Source: Microbacterium sp. EST19A (GTDB taxonomy: Bacteria > Actinomycetota > Actinomycetes > Actinomycetales > Microbacteriaceae). Taken from it: a DNA stretch of 64,000 bases. The notes beneath the pieces are model-generated. The model did no database searches. It saw only the letters and a list, made by a program, of their open reading frames with translations, and was not told the origin of the DNA. Shown here in pieces: positions 1 through 8,953 of the stretch; the first letter of the stretch is position 1, and every line of letters starts with the position of its first letter. The stretch is taken from NCBI RefSeq assembly GCF_019969685.1, contig NZ_JAHXYZ010000001.1, forward strand, positions 930,001 to 994,000. Direction: 5' to 3'. The translations under genes and the position numbers were made by a program.

Positions 1-24
1 GGCGAGCGAAGAGCTACCCGTACG

Positions 25-753
25 ATGAGACTCATGTTCAGCGACGACGTGGATCGCAGCCCCCGGGCGCTCCCCGCGCGACGCGCCCTCGTCGACGACG
101 TGTACGACGCCGTCCTCGGACTCCTCATGGACCGGGTGATCGAGCCGGGCGCACGCGTGAACATCGACGCGGTGGCCCGCGATCTCGACGTGTCGCCGAC
201 GCCCGTGCGCGAGGCTCTCACCCGGCTGGAGTCGGAAGGACTGGTCGCGAAGCGCGCACTGAAGGGCTACGTGGCCGCTCCTCTGCTCGATGCCGCCGGC
301 CTGCGCGACCTCTACGACATGCGCGAGCTCCTCGAGCCGGAGGCCGCGAGGCGGGCATCGGCGAACCTCGACGACGCCACCGCCGCGGAACTGTCCGACT
401 CGGTCGGGCAGATGCGCACGGCATCCGCCCCCGATGACGACGAGAACTTCCAGAACTACCGGCGCTTCATCGAGGAAGATCTGCGCTTCCATCACCTCAT
501 CGCCGACCGGGCTCTCAGCCCGCTGCTCTCGGAGGCGATCGTCCGGCTGCGGTCGCACATGCACCTGTACCGGCTGAACTTCCGTCACGATTTCGAAGAC
601 GACACCGTCAACGAGCACGAGCAGATCCTCGACGCGCTCCGCCGTCGCGATCCGGATGCCGCCGCATCGGCGATGCGCCGTCACATCGAGAACTCGTATC
701 ACCGCCTCGGCCCCATCCTCGCGCGTCGGGGCGAGGATCAGTCCGACCGCTGA
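25..753 (+). CDS. GntR-family regulator with FCD ligand domain
   Basis: Probable DNA-binding repressor or activator of the adjacent glycan-use genes. Residues about 20-90 form the GntR winged helix-turn-helix, with the typical stretch VSPTPVREALTRLESEGLV. Residues about 95-225 are an all-helical FCD domain carrying the acidic and histidine residues (such as FHHLIADRAL and MRRHIENSY) that usually bind a metal and a small acid. The length, 242 residues, is normal for the FadR/FCD class. The ATG at 25 is used, but no in-frame stop lies between base 1 and 24, so a start upstream of the window cannot be excluded. It lies 46 bp before the GH36 gene on the same strand. The ligand is unknown. Confidence 0.85.
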   Translation: MRLMFSDDVDRSPRALPARRALVDDVYDAVLGLLMDRVIEPGARVNIDAVARDLDVSPTPVREALTRLESEGLVAKRALKGYVAAPLLDAAGLRDLYDMRELLEPEAARRASANLDDATAAELSDSVGQMRTASAPDDDENFQNYRRFIEEDLRFHHLIADRALSPLLSEAIVRLRSHMHLYRLNFRHDFEDDTVNEHEQILDALRRRDPDAAASAMRRHIENSYHRLGPILARRGEDQSDR

Positions 754-799
754 CCCGCTGCGGGTTGCGGTGCGTCCGGCGAACCCGGATGATTAATTC

Positions 800-2968
800 A
801 TGACGTCAAGTATCAGCCTCCCCCGCGTCGCGTCGCTCGGGAAGCCTCCGCTCGCACACCTCCGCCGCGGAGGCGTCAGCGTGGTGTTCGCGGCCGACGC
901 CTTCGGCGCGCCGGCACTCGTGCACTGGGGTCGGGCGCTCGACGACGCCGACGTCGCCGGCCTGCTCGCCACCGCGGCCCCCGCCGTGATGAACGCCTCG
1001 ATCGACATCCCGCGCTCGTTCTCGATCGCCGCCGGTCGCGCGCACGGGTGGTCGGGAACTCCCGCGATCGAGGCGGATGCCGCGGATGCCGTCGTCGACG
1101 GCTTCACGCTGATCGACACGGATGCCGAGGTGGCACGCGTGCGCTTCACCCTCCGCGATGCGGCCTCACTCGCCGACGCCGTCTTCGCCTACGAACTGGA
1201 CGCGGCCGGCATCCTCCACGCCGCGATCGAGATCCGCAACGCCACGGCCGACCGGGCGATCGACATCCGCGCCGCCCGCGCACTCCTCCCCCTGCCCGCC
1301 CGCGCCGAAGAGGTGCTCGACTTCTCGGGCCGCTGGACGAACGAGCGGCTTCCCCAGCGATCGACCATTCACGACGGCACCTGGCTGCGCTCGTCGCGCC
1401 GCGGCCGTCCCGGTCATGACGCATCGATGCTCACCATGGCCGGCACCTCGGGTTTCCGGTTCCGCTCGGGCGAGATCTGGGCGGCGCACCTGGCGTGGAG
1501 CGGCAACCAGGAGACTCTGGTGGAGCGGCTCCCCGAGGGTGCGGGCGTGCACCGCTCGGTGCTCGGCTCCGGCGAGCTCGTCGATGCCGGCGAGGTGCGC
1601 CTTCAGCCCGGTGACACCTACCGGGCGCCCGAGGTGCTGTTCGTCTGGAGCGACGAGGGGATCGACGGCGTGACCGCGCGACTGCACACCTTCATCCGCT
1701 CGCGTGCGGACCATCCCCGGTCGCCCCGTCCGCTGCTGCTGAACACCTGGGAGGCCGTGTACTTCGACCACGACCTCGAGAAGCTCTCGGCCCTCGCCGC
1801 CTCCGCCGCCGAGCTCGGCGTGGAGCGGTTCGTGCTCGACGACGGCTGGTTCCGCGCCCGCCGCGACGATCACGCCGGACTCGGCGACTGGTTCGTCGAC
1901 GGCGACGTCTGGCCGAGCGGTCTGCGGCCGCTGTCCGACCGGGTCCACGAGCTGGGCATGCAGTTCGGCCTCTGGTTCGAGCCCGAGATGGTGAACCCCG
2001 ACTCCGACCTCGCGCGTGCGCATCCGGACTGGCTCCTGGGCGAATCGCGACTGCTGGAGTCGCGCCATCAGTTCGTGCTCGACTTCTCCCGCGACGACGT
2101 CGCGTCCTATGTGATCGAACGCCTCGACGAGGTCATCGCCGACTCCGCGGTCGACTTCGTGAAGTGGGACCACAACCGCGACCTGCACGCGGCGCTGGGC
2201 GCGCACGGCGACCGTCGCGTGCGGGAGCACACGCTCGGCGTGTACCGCGTGCTCGACGAGATCCGTCGTCGCCATCCGCAGCTCGAGATCGAGTCCTGCG
2301 CGAGCGGCGGCGGCCGTGTGGACCTCGGCATCCTGGCGCGCACCGATCGCGTCTGGGCCTCGGACTGCAACGACCCCATCGAGCGGCAGAGCATCCAGCG
2401 CTGGACGCAGACCCTGCTGCCGCCCGAGCTCATCGGCTCGCACGTCGGCCCCACCGAGTCGCACACCACGCACCGGCACGCGTCGTTCTCGTTCCGCGCG
2501 GTCACGGCGCTCTTCGGCCACGCCGGCATCGAGTGGGACATCGACGAGGCCGACCCCGAGGAGCGCCGCGCGATCGCCGCCTGGGCCGCTCTCTACAAGG
2601 AGGTGCGCGGCCTGATCCACACCGGCGTCACGGTGCGCGCCGACGCGGTCGACGACGGCACGATCCTGCACGGCGTGGTTGCGCACGATCGCCGCGAGGC
2701 GATCTTCGCCTGGGTGCGCACCGCGACGAACGGCATGGCCCACACGGCGCGCGTGCCGATCCCCGGACTCGATCCGCGCACGCTCTACCGCGTGCGGGTG
2801 CGAGAGGAGGTGGGCGCCGCGAGTCGGCACGAGGTCGACGATCCGGCATGGCTGCAGGCCGATGACGACCTCATCTGCACCGGCGCCGTCCTGGAGCAGG
2901 GGCTCCCGCTGCCCGTGCTCAACCCCAGCCAGGGGATGCTGCTGCACCTCCAGGCCGTCGGGGCCTGA
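800..2968 (+). CDS. GH36 alpha-galactosidase
   Basis: Cytoplasmic-type alpha-galactosidase (722 residues, no signal peptide) that would release terminal alpha-galactose from oligosaccharides imported by the ABC system encoded just downstream. The order is an N-terminal beta-sandwich, a central (beta/alpha)8 barrel from about residue 310, and a C-terminal beta domain. Family GH36 signatures are intact: LDDGWF, the nucleophile motif KWDHNR with Asp457, and SDCND with the acid/base Asp522. CASGGGRVD and GSHVGP also match the family. No clear Shine-Dalgarno sequence precedes the ATG at 800; an AT-rich GATTAATTC sits directly before it, so a leaderless message or a slightly different start is possible. 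The substrate range is inferred from the family. Confidence 0.9.
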   Translation: MTSSISLPRVASLGKPPLAHLRRGGVSVVFAADAFGAPALVHWGRALDDADVAGLLATAAPAVMNASIDIPRSFSIAAGRAHGWSGTPAIEADAADAVVDGFTLIDTDAEVARVRFTLRDAASLADAVFAYELDAAGILHAAIEIRNATADRAIDIRAARALLPLPARAEEVLDFSGRWTNERLPQRSTIHDGTWLRSSRRGRPGHDASMLTMAGTSGFRFRSGEIWAAHLAWSGNQETLVERLPEGAGVHRSVLGSGELVDAGEVRLQPGDTYRAPEVLFVWSDEGIDGVTARLHTFIRSRADHPRSPRPLLLNTWEAVYFDHDLEKLSALAASAAELGVERFVLDDGWFRARRDDHAGLGDWFVDGDVWPSGLRPLSDRVHELGMQFGLWFEPEMVNPDSDLARAHPDWLLGESRLLESRHQFVLDFSRDDVASYVIERLDEVIADSAVDFVKWDHNRDLHAALGAHGDRRVREHTLGVYRVLDEIRRRHPQLEIESCASGGGRVDLGILARTDRVWASDCNDPIERQSIQRWTQTLLPPELIGSHVGPTESHTTHRHASFSFRAVTALFGHAGIEWDIDEADPEERRAIAAWAALYKEVRGLIHTGVTVRADAVDDGTILHGVVAHDRREAIFAWVRTATNGMAHTARVPIPGLDPRTLYRVRVREEVGAASRHEVDDPAWLQADDDLICTGAVLEQGLPLPVLNPSQGMLLHLQAVGA

Positions 2969-3010
2969 GCCTCGCCGGAATGGGTTGCGCTCGGCCCCAG
3001 GCAGAGTTAT

Positions 3011-3028
3011 ATTACGATGTAAAGTAAT
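3011..3028. promoter_or_regulatory. Inverted-repeat operator candidate before the sugar ABC operon
   Basis: ATTAC-N8-GTAAT is a perfect inverted repeat in an AT-rich island within otherwise GC-rich DNA, ending 17 bp before the ATG of the first permease. A nested TTAC-GAT-GTAA repeat overlaps it. A related word (TGTCAAGTAATT, compared with TGTAAAGTAATC here) occurs before the GH95/GH27 divergent pair. The likely ligand is the GntR protein encoded at 25-753 or the ROK protein at 6774-7940; which one is inference. Confidence 0.5.
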
Positions 3029-3045
3029 CCACCCGAGAGGTAGCC

Positions 3046-4020
3046 ATGACGCTCAGTGTCGAGCATGACCTCTCCGCCGAGACGGCGGAGACGCCGGCCC
3101 CGGCTCCCCGACGGCGCTCCCGCTTCGTCCGGAGCCTGCGCCGCTACTGGCAGCTGTATCTGCTGCTGCTGATCCCGATCATCTGGTTCATCATCTTCCG
3201 CTACGTGCCGATGGCCAACGCGGTGATCGCGTTCAAGAACTACAACCCGATCGACGGCGTCTGGGGCAGCCCTTGGGTCGGCTTCGACAACTTCGCCAAC
3301 CTGTTCCGCAACCCGGTCTTCCCGCGGCTCGTCGGCAACACCTTCCTGCTGGCGGGCTACACGCTGATCGCGAGCTTCCCGCTGCCGATCATCCTCGCGC
3401 TGGCCCTCAACGAGGTGCGGCTGCGCTTCTTCACCCGCACGGTGCAGCTCGTCACCTACGCGCCCTACTTCATCTCGACCGTCGTGGTCGTGTCGATGAC
3501 GATCCTGCTGCTCTCGCCCAGAGTCGGGCTCCTCGGCCGCACCCTCAGCTTCTTCGGGGCGGGCCAGGTCGACCTGCTCGCCGACGCCGACTTCTTCCGC
3601 CACATCTACGTCGCGACCGATATCTGGACCACCACCGGCTACTCGGCGGTCATCTACCTCGCCGCCCTCGCCTCGGTCGACACCTCCCTGTACGAGGCCG
3701 CCAAGATCGACGGGGCGACCCGCCTGCAGAAGATCTGGAACGTCGACATCCCCGCCCTCCTCCCGACCGCGACCATCATCCTCATCCTGGGTGTCGGCAA
3801 CATCATGGCGATCGGGTTCGAGAAGGCCTTCCTGCTGCAGAACGCCCTCAACCTCTCGACATCCGAGATCATCCCGACGTACGTCTACAAGACCGGCATC
3901 CTGAACGCGAACTTCAGTCTGGGAGCGACGATCGGGCTCTTCAACGCCCTGATCAGCCTCGTGCTGCTGCTGGTCGTCAACGGCGTCTCCAAGCGAGTGA
4001 CGGGAAACGGACTGTGGTGA
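3046..4020 (+). CDS. Sugar ABC transporter permease, LplB type
   Basis: Inner-membrane permease of a CUT1-family carbohydrate importer (324 residues). After a basic N-terminus come six predicted membrane spans, starting with LYLLLLIPIIWFIIF. The cytoplasmic loop EAAKIDGATRLQKIWNVDIP is the EAA motif that contacts the ATPase. A GAGAGG Shine-Dalgarno sequence lies 5 bp before the ATG. It overlaps the next permease by 4 bp (GTGA), so the two are translationally coupled. No ATPase gene lies in this operon; LplB/LplC systems commonly borrow a shared MsmK-like ATPase encoded elsewhere. Confidence 0.92.
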   Translation: MTLSVEHDLSAETAETPAPAPRRRSRFVRSLRRYWQLYLLLLIPIIWFIIFRYVPMANAVIAFKNYNPIDGVWGSPWVGFDNFANLFRNPVFPRLVGNTFLLAGYTLIASFPLPIILALALNEVRLRFFTRTVQLVTYAPYFISTVVVVSMTILLLSPRVGLLGRTLSFFGAGQVDLLADADFFRHIYVATDIWTTTGYSAVIYLAALASVDTSLYEAAKIDGATRLQKIWNVDIPALLPTATIILILGVGNIMAIGFEKAFLLQNALNLSTSEIIPTYVYKTGILNANFSLGATIGLFNALISLVLLLVVNGVSKRVTGNGLW

Positions 4021-4994
4021 CCACGATCAACACCGAGGCGCTCCTCACCGAGGAGATCGTCGTCGCGAAGAACAAGAAGCCACGTCGTCGGCGCGACCCG
4101 CTCACGCGCGGCGTGAAGGTCAAGGAGACCAGAGCCGATCGCGTCTTCATCGTCGCGGCCTACATCCTGCTCTCGGTCTTCCTGTTGGTCGTGCTGCTGC
4201 CCCTGCTGAACATCGTGGCCAGCTCCCTGTCGAGCCCGCAGGCCGTGTCGTCCGGCCGTGTGCTGTTCTGGCCGGTCGACTTCACCTTCCGCGGCTACGA
4301 GGAAGCGCTCCGCAACCCCGCGATCCTCCGCGGCTTCGGCAACTCGATCTTCTACACCGTGGTCGGCACCGCGATCAGCGTGCTCGGCACCGTCGCGATC
4401 GCCTATCCGCTGTCGCGCATGCAGCTCGTCGGACGCAAGGTCATCACCGGCGGCGTCGTCTTCACGATGCTGTTCAGCGGCGGCGTCATCCCCATGTACC
4501 TGGTCGTGCAGTCCCTCGGACTGCTCGACACCCGCTGGTCGATGCTGCTGCCCAACGCGATCGGCGTCTGGCAGGTCATCATCGCGATCGTGTACTTCCG
4601 CTCGGCGGTGCCCGACGAGGTCTACGAGGCCGCCCAGCTCGACGGCGCGAGCGAACTGCGCATCCTCTGGACCGTGGTGCTGCCGCTCGCGAAGCCGCTC
4701 ATCGCCGTGATCGCGCTCATGTACGCGATCATGCAGTGGAACTCCTACTTCGACGCCCTGCTCTACCTGCGCGATGCCGACCTGCAGCCGCTGCAGCTCG
4801 TGCTGCGCGGCCTGCTCATCCTGAACGATGCAGGCGGCGGCGGTGATGTCGCCGAGCAGCTCCGCCGGCGCGAGCTGGCCGACCTGCTCCGTTACTCCAC
4901 GGTCGTGATCGCGACCATCCCGATGCTCGTCGCGTACCCGTTCGTCGCGAAGTACTTCAACAAGGGCATCATGGTCGGCGCCGTCAAGGGCTGA
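4017..4994 (+). CDS. Sugar ABC transporter permease, LplC/YtcP type
   Basis: Second permease subunit (325 residues) that pairs with the product of the preceding gene. The GTG at 4017 overlaps the upstream stop by 4 bp. An open frame extends much further upstream but only antisense-like translation is found there, so GTG 4017 is chosen. A long basic N-terminal tail (KNKKPRRRRDPLTRGVKVKE) precedes six predicted membrane spans. The EAA loop reads YEAAQLDGASELRILWTVVLP. The C-terminus, KYFNKGIMVGAVKG, is characteristic of the LplC subfamily. Confidence 0.92.
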   Translation: MTTINTEALLTEEIVVAKNKKPRRRRDPLTRGVKVKETRADRVFIVAAYILLSVFLLVVLLPLLNIVASSLSSPQAVSSGRVLFWPVDFTFRGYEEALRNPAILRGFGNSIFYTVVGTAISVLGTVAIAYPLSRMQLVGRKVITGGVVFTMLFSGGVIPMYLVVQSLGLLDTRWSMLLPNAIGVWQVIIAIVYFRSAVPDEVYEAAQLDGASELRILWTVVLPLAKPLIAVIALMYAIMQWNSYFDALLYLRDADLQPLQLVLRGLLILNDAGGGGDVAEQLRRRELADLLRYSTVVIATIPMLVAYPFVAKYFNKGIMVGAVKG

Positions 4995-5046
4995 CCCCCA
5001 CAGACCCACCACATCACCCATTAACCGGGCAAAGGAGATTCCGGCA

Positions 5047-6675
5047 ATGAGACACAGCATCATCAGAGGGGTGGCCGCCGCAGGCGTGCTGGCCCTGGCG
5101 ACGGCGGCACTGGCCGCGTGCACGTCGCCGAGTGACGACAACGGCCAGCTGGTCGCGTTCGGTCCGCAGGGCGACAACGGTTCGCTCAAGGACAACGCGT
5201 TCACCCAGCTGGTCGAGAAGAAGTTCGACATCGACTTCGACTGGCAGACCACGACCTACGACGGCAGCGTCGCAGGCGAGAAGCGACAGGTCTCGCTCGC
5301 GAGCGGCGACTACCCGGACGCGTACTTCCTCGTGCCGTGGGTCGACGCCTTCTCGCGCAGCGAGGTGCTCAAGTACGGGCAGCAGGGCGTGCTCGTGCCG
5401 CTCGAGGACCTCATCGACGAGTACGCGCCGAACCTCAAGAAGCGCTTCGAGGAGAAGCCCGATTGGGAGCAGTCGGTCACCGCCCCCGACGGGCACATCT
5501 ACGCGATCACGCAGTTCACCGAGTGCTTCCACTGCACCTACCCGTCGAAGCTGTGGATGAACACCACCTGGCTCGACAACCTCGGCCTCGAGGCGCCGAC
5601 GACCACGGAAGAGCTCCGTGAGGTGCTGCGAGCGTTCAAGAACGACGACCCGAACGGCAACGGCCAGGCCGACGAGGTCGCGCTCAGCGCCTCGGCATCC
5701 GAACCGGTGATCAACTACCTCATGAACGCGTTCACCTACGCGCCGTACGGCAGCCCGTCGAGCCCGCCGCCCATGGTGATGGACGACGGCAAGGTCGAGC
5801 TGTCGGCGACGTCCGACGGCTGGCGCGCGGGACTGCAGTACATCGCGTCGCTCGCCGAGGAGGGGCTGATCGACACGGCATCCTTCACGCAGAACGGCGA
5901 CGCGCTGCGCGCGCTCGGCGACAACGCGGATGCCGAGATCCTCGGCGCCGCCGCCGTGCTGCACCCGTACGAGATCGTCACGGCGGACTCGCCCGACGGA
6001 CGCGACAAGCACTACGACGCGGTCGCGCCGGTCAAGGGCCCCGACGGCACGCAGTTCGCCACCTACCGGGATCAGGTCAGCCCGCTCGGCATGTTCGCCC
6101 TCACGAACAAGTCGACCGAGGACGAGCGCATCAAGGCGATCAAGCTCATCGACTACCTGGTGACCGACGAGGGCGACCGACTCGGCGCGATGGGGCCGGA
6201 AGGCGACGCCTGGGTCCCGGCCGAGGACGGCGACATCGCCCTCGACCCCGAGCTGGAACCGACCTTCAAGCCGCTCACCTACGACGAGACGTCCAACGCC
6301 TCGTGGCGCTCGATGGGTCAGTACTGGGACTCGCTCGAGTACCGCAACTCGCAGGTCGTACCCGAGGACGTCTACTCGCCCGACGGCTACGAGCGCCGTC
6401 TGCTCGAGGCGTCGCAGCTGTACGAGCCCTTCGCGCCCGACGAGGACCTCCTGTTCCCCGACGGCAGGCTGTGGCCCGACCCGGACACCTCGGCGGAGAT
6501 CGCCGAGCTCCAGACGAACATCGCGACCTACATCACGCAGGCGCAGGCGGAGTTCGCCACCGGGCAGCGCGACATCAACGACGACGGAGCCTGGCAGGCG
6601 TACATCGACGACCTGAACGGTCTCGGCGTCGAGCGCTACCTGGAGCTGGAGCAGGCCCTGTACGACGCGCTCTGA
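5047..6675 (+). CDS. Extracellular sugar-binding lipoprotein of the ABC importer
   Basis: Solute-binding protein (542 residues) that captures the oligosaccharide outside the membrane for the two permeases encoded before it. It begins with a lipoprotein signal peptide, with the lipobox ALAAC placing the acylated Cys near residue 25. The size above 500 residues and the closing region (RYLELEQALYDAL) fit the LplA/family-1 binding proteins that partner LplB/LplC. An AAAGGAG Shine-Dalgarno sequence is well spaced before the ATG. A strong hairpin follows the stop codon. The exact ligand cannot be read from sequence; the neighbouring enzymes suggest alpha-galactosylated or fucosylated oligosaccharides. 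Confidence 0.9.
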   Translation: MRHSIIRGVAAAGVLALATAALAACTSPSDDNGQLVAFGPQGDNGSLKDNAFTQLVEKKFDIDFDWQTTTYDGSVAGEKRQVSLASGDYPDAYFLVPWVDAFSRSEVLKYGQQGVLVPLEDLIDEYAPNLKKRFEEKPDWEQSVTAPDGHIYAITQFTECFHCTYPSKLWMNTTWLDNLGLEAPTTTEELREVLRAFKNDDPNGNGQADEVALSASASEPVINYLMNAFTYAPYGSPSSPPPMVMDDGKVELSATSDGWRAGLQYIASLAEEGLIDTASFTQNGDALRALGDNADAEILGAAAVLHPYEIVTADSPDGRDKHYDAVAPVKGPDGTQFATYRDQVSPLGMFALTNKSTEDERIKAIKLIDYLVTDEGDRLGAMGPEGDAWVPAEDGDIALDPELEPTFKPLTYDETSNASWRSMGQYWDSLEYRNSQVVPEDVYSPDGYERRLLEASQLYEPFAPDEDLLFPDGRLWPDPDTSAEIAELQTNIATYITQAQAEFATGQRDINDDGAWQAYIDDLNGLGVERYLELEQALYDAL

Positions 6676-6689
6676 TCACGAGAGCGGTG

Positions 6690-6720
6690 ACTGCCCGGCG
6701 GGATGATCCCGCCGGGCAGT
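6690..6720. terminator. Bidirectional hairpin terminator
   Basis: A perfect 15-bp GC-rich inverted repeat with a single central base lies between the converging binding-protein and ROK genes. There is no long T-run on either side, which is usual for actinobacterial terminators. Confidence 0.8.
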
Positions 6721-6773
6721 TCTGCGTGCCGGGGGCGGATGCGGGAGCGGGGTCGGATGCCGCGCGCGAAGAC

Positions 6774-7940
6774 TCAGCGCACGAGGGACTGGATCGCGGC
6801 CGCCGCGGCGCCGCGGGCCCAGTCCTCGAAGGTGTGCGGGCGCACGACGATGCGGCAGCGCGCGGCAGCCCCGAAGGCATGCGCCTCGAAGGCGCTGCGC
6901 AGCGTGGCGTCGTAGAGGTCGAAGTTCGAGACGCCCTCGCCGCCGATGATGACGAGCTCAGGCCCCGTGAGGTTGACGAGGGTCGCGATGGCCGTGCCGA
7001 TGATGGCCGAGGCCTCCTGGAACGCGTCCTCGGCGGCCCGATCGCCACTGTGCGCGAGACGCACGGCCTCGTCGATCGCGATCTCCCGCCCGTGCGCGGC
7101 CGACACGGTCGCCTCGATCGCGGCGGTCGAGGCGACGGCTTCGACACAGCCCTGGCGTCCGCACGGGCAGATCCGCTGCGGGTCGGCGAGCGGCAGGTGG
7201 CCGATCTCGCCGGCGACGCCGTAAGCACCCGTGACGACCTGGCCGTTCAGATGCAGTCCGCTGCCGATGCCGCGGCCGATCGTGACGATCGCGAACGATG
7301 CGGTGCCGAGCCCCACCCCGAACCAGTGCTCGCCGACGGTCAGCGCGTGCACGTCGTTCTCGAGGGTCACGGGCCTGCCGAGCCGCTCCTGCAGGCGCGC
7401 GCCGAACGGCTCGTCGCGCCAGCCCATGATCGCCGATTCCCGCACGACCCCCGCCTGCGTGTCGACGTCGCCGGAGACCGAGACGCCGAGACCGGCGATC
7501 GCGGTGGAGCGGTCGCCGAGGGCGGCCTCGAGCACGCCGACGACATCGACGATGGCCTCGAGGACGGCATCCGGATCGTGCTGCGGAAGCAGCCGGCGCT
7601 CGACCGCGAGCACGGCGGTGCCGAGGTCGGTGGCGACCGCGATGATCTCGTCGACGTTGACCTTCACGCCGAGCATGATCATCGCCTCGGACACGATCGA
7701 GACGGGAGCGACCGGTCGCCCGGGGTTGCCGTCCCGGTGCGCGGCCGGGGGCGCGTCGACGAGGCCCGCGGCGACGAGCGGCGAGACGGCCTTGGTCACG
7801 GCGGCCTGCGAGAGTCCGGTGTGCCGCGCGATGTCGATGCGACTGATGGGACTGCGCGTGAGGATCGTCGCGAACACCTTCGACCCGGCATCCGAAGCGG
7901 AACGGATCAGGGAGGTGCGTGCGGCGGTGTCGTGGTCCAT
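6774..7940 (-). CDS. ROK-family transcriptional regulator
   Basis: NagC/XylR-type regulator (388 residues). Residues about 15-65 form a MarR-like winged helix (DIARHTGLSQAAVTKAVSPL). The rest is a ROK sugar-kinase-like fold with the conserved zinc-binding loop CPCGRQGC near residue 265. It probably represses nearby carbohydrate genes and is relieved by a sugar or sugar phosphate. The stop faces the binding-protein gene across the shared terminator. A GAGGA Shine-Dalgarno sequence precedes the ATG. The N-terminal DNA-binding domain marks it as a regulator and not a plain glucokinase. Confidence 0.88.
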   Translation of the reverse strand: MDHDTAARTSLIRSASDAGSKVFATILTRSPISRIDIARHTGLSQAAVTKAVSPLVAAGLVDAPPAAHRDGNPGRPVAPVSIVSEAMIMLGVKVNVDEIIAVATDLGTAVLAVERRLLPQHDPDAVLEAIVDVVGVLEAALGDRSTAIAGLGVSVSGDVDTQAGVVRESAIMGWRDEPFGARLQERLGRPVTLENDVHALTVGEHWFGVGLGTASFAIVTIGRGIGSGLHLNGQVVTGAYGVAGEIGHLPLADPQRICPCGRQGCVEAVASTAAIEATVSAAHGREIAIDEAVRLAHSGDRAAEDAFQEASAIIGTAIATLVNLTGPELVIIGGEGVSNFDLYDATLRSAFEAHAFGAAARCRIVVRPHTFEDWARGAAAAAIQSLVR

Positions 7941-7978
7941 CGAAGTCCTCAGTCGTTATCGGCTACGGTAGCGAATCC

Positions 7979-8953
7979 TCAGGCCCGCCGCGCGGAAGGC
8001 GAGGCGGCCGGTGCCAGGTGCGTCGCTGCGAACTCCAGCGCGTTCTCCTCGTCGAGGTCGCCGCCGGCCTCGTGGCCGTTGTACGGCCAGAGCACGATCT
8101 GCTTCTCGCCGCCGTACGCGGTGAACGCCGGAAGGACGGATGCCGGGGGCGTGATGCCGTCGCGCAGACCGGTGCTGAGGATCGCGGGGGCCGTCGCGCG
8201 CTTCGCGTGGTTGACGCCGTCGAAGTACCGCAGCGTGTCGAGCGCTGCCGCGGTGTCGAGTCGGCGGTCGGCGAAGTACTGCGTGAGGAGCGCGTACGGC
8301 TCCTCGGCGCTGAGGTCGGCCGCCCGGTTCAGTTCGCAGAGGAAGGGCGCCTGGATGATCGCCACCGCGAGATCGGGTACCAGGCCCGCGATCGCGAGGG
8401 CGATGCCGCCGCCCTGGCTCGCTCCGACGACGCCGACACGGGCGGCGTCGACGGCATCCAGCGATCGCAGCGCCTCGACCGCACGCACGGCGTCGGCGTA
8501 GACCCGCCGGTAGTAGTACTCCCGCGGCGAGCGCAGTCCTCGGGTGAGGAAGCCGCCGGCCGAGGGGCCGCCCTCGGGGTGGTCGTCGTCGGTGTCGCCG
8601 TGCCCCTGGCCTCGCGCATCCACCACGAGGTGGGCGTAGCCGGCGGCGGCCCAGCGGAGGTCGCGCAGCGCGTGCCCGCGTCCGTTGCCGTAGCCGAAGA
8701 ACTGCACGAGTCCCGGCAGCGGTTCGGTCGCGTCGCGCGGCATCCGGAGCCACGCGCGGATGCGCGTGCCGCCGAAGCCGCGGAACGTCACCTCGTAGAC
8801 GTCGATGACCGTGAGTCGGGTCTCGCGGGGCTCGATCGTGACGTCGAGGGGAAAGCGCCGGGTCTCGGCGAGCGTCTCGGCCCAGAACGCATCGAAGTCG
8901 CTCGGCTCGGTCTGGGTGGTCGGCATGTCGACCGTGGCTGTCTCACCGCGCAT
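7979..8953 (-). CDS. Acetyl xylan esterase / cephalosporin-C deacetylase family hydrolase
   Basis: Alpha/beta-hydrolase (324 residues) of the AXE1 family (carbohydrate esterase 7), which removes acetyl groups from short xylo-oligosaccharides and related sugars. The family's RGQG motif (DARGQGHGD) and the nucleophile elbow GASQGGG with Ser179 are present. The C-terminal NGHEAGG supplies the catalytic His, and LRDGITPP lies by the catalytic Asp. There is no signal peptide, so it should act on imported acetylated oligosaccharides. Its start overlaps the end of the GH95 gene by 11 bp, so the two are co-transcribed. Confidence 0.87.
   Translation of the reverse strand: MRGETATVDMPTTQTEPSDFDAFWAETLAETRRFPLDVTIEPRETRLTVIDVYEVTFRGFGGTRIRAWLRMPRDATEPLPGLVQFFGYGNGRGHALRDLRWAAAGYAHLVVDARGQGHGDTDDDHPEGGPSAGGFLTRGLRSPREYYYRRVYADAVRAVEALRSLDAVDAARVGVVGASQGGGIALAIAGLVPDLAVAIIQAPFLCELNRAADLSAEEPYALLTQYFADRRLDTAAALDTLRYFDGVNHAKRATAPAILSTGLRDGITPPASVLPAFTAYGGEKQIVLWPYNGHEAGGDLDEENALEFAATHLAPAASPSARRA

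Noticed and set aside
753..765. ACCCG-CTG-CGGGT as a terminator after the first GntR gene
   Set aside because: Only a 5-bp stem, at the stop codon, with a same-strand gene 35 bp further on. Too weak to call.
1166..2947. Minus-strand open frame of 593 codons across the GH36 gene
   Set aside because: It is antisense to a gene with all GH36 catalytic motifs. Its translation is rich in Arg, Ala, Val and His with no domain, the usual result of third-position GC bias.
4017..4994. Starting the second sugar permease at 3273 with a 573-residue protein
   Set aside because: The first 248 residues would be out-of-frame translation of the first permease. The GTG at 4017 gives a normal LplC length and a standard 4-bp overlap.
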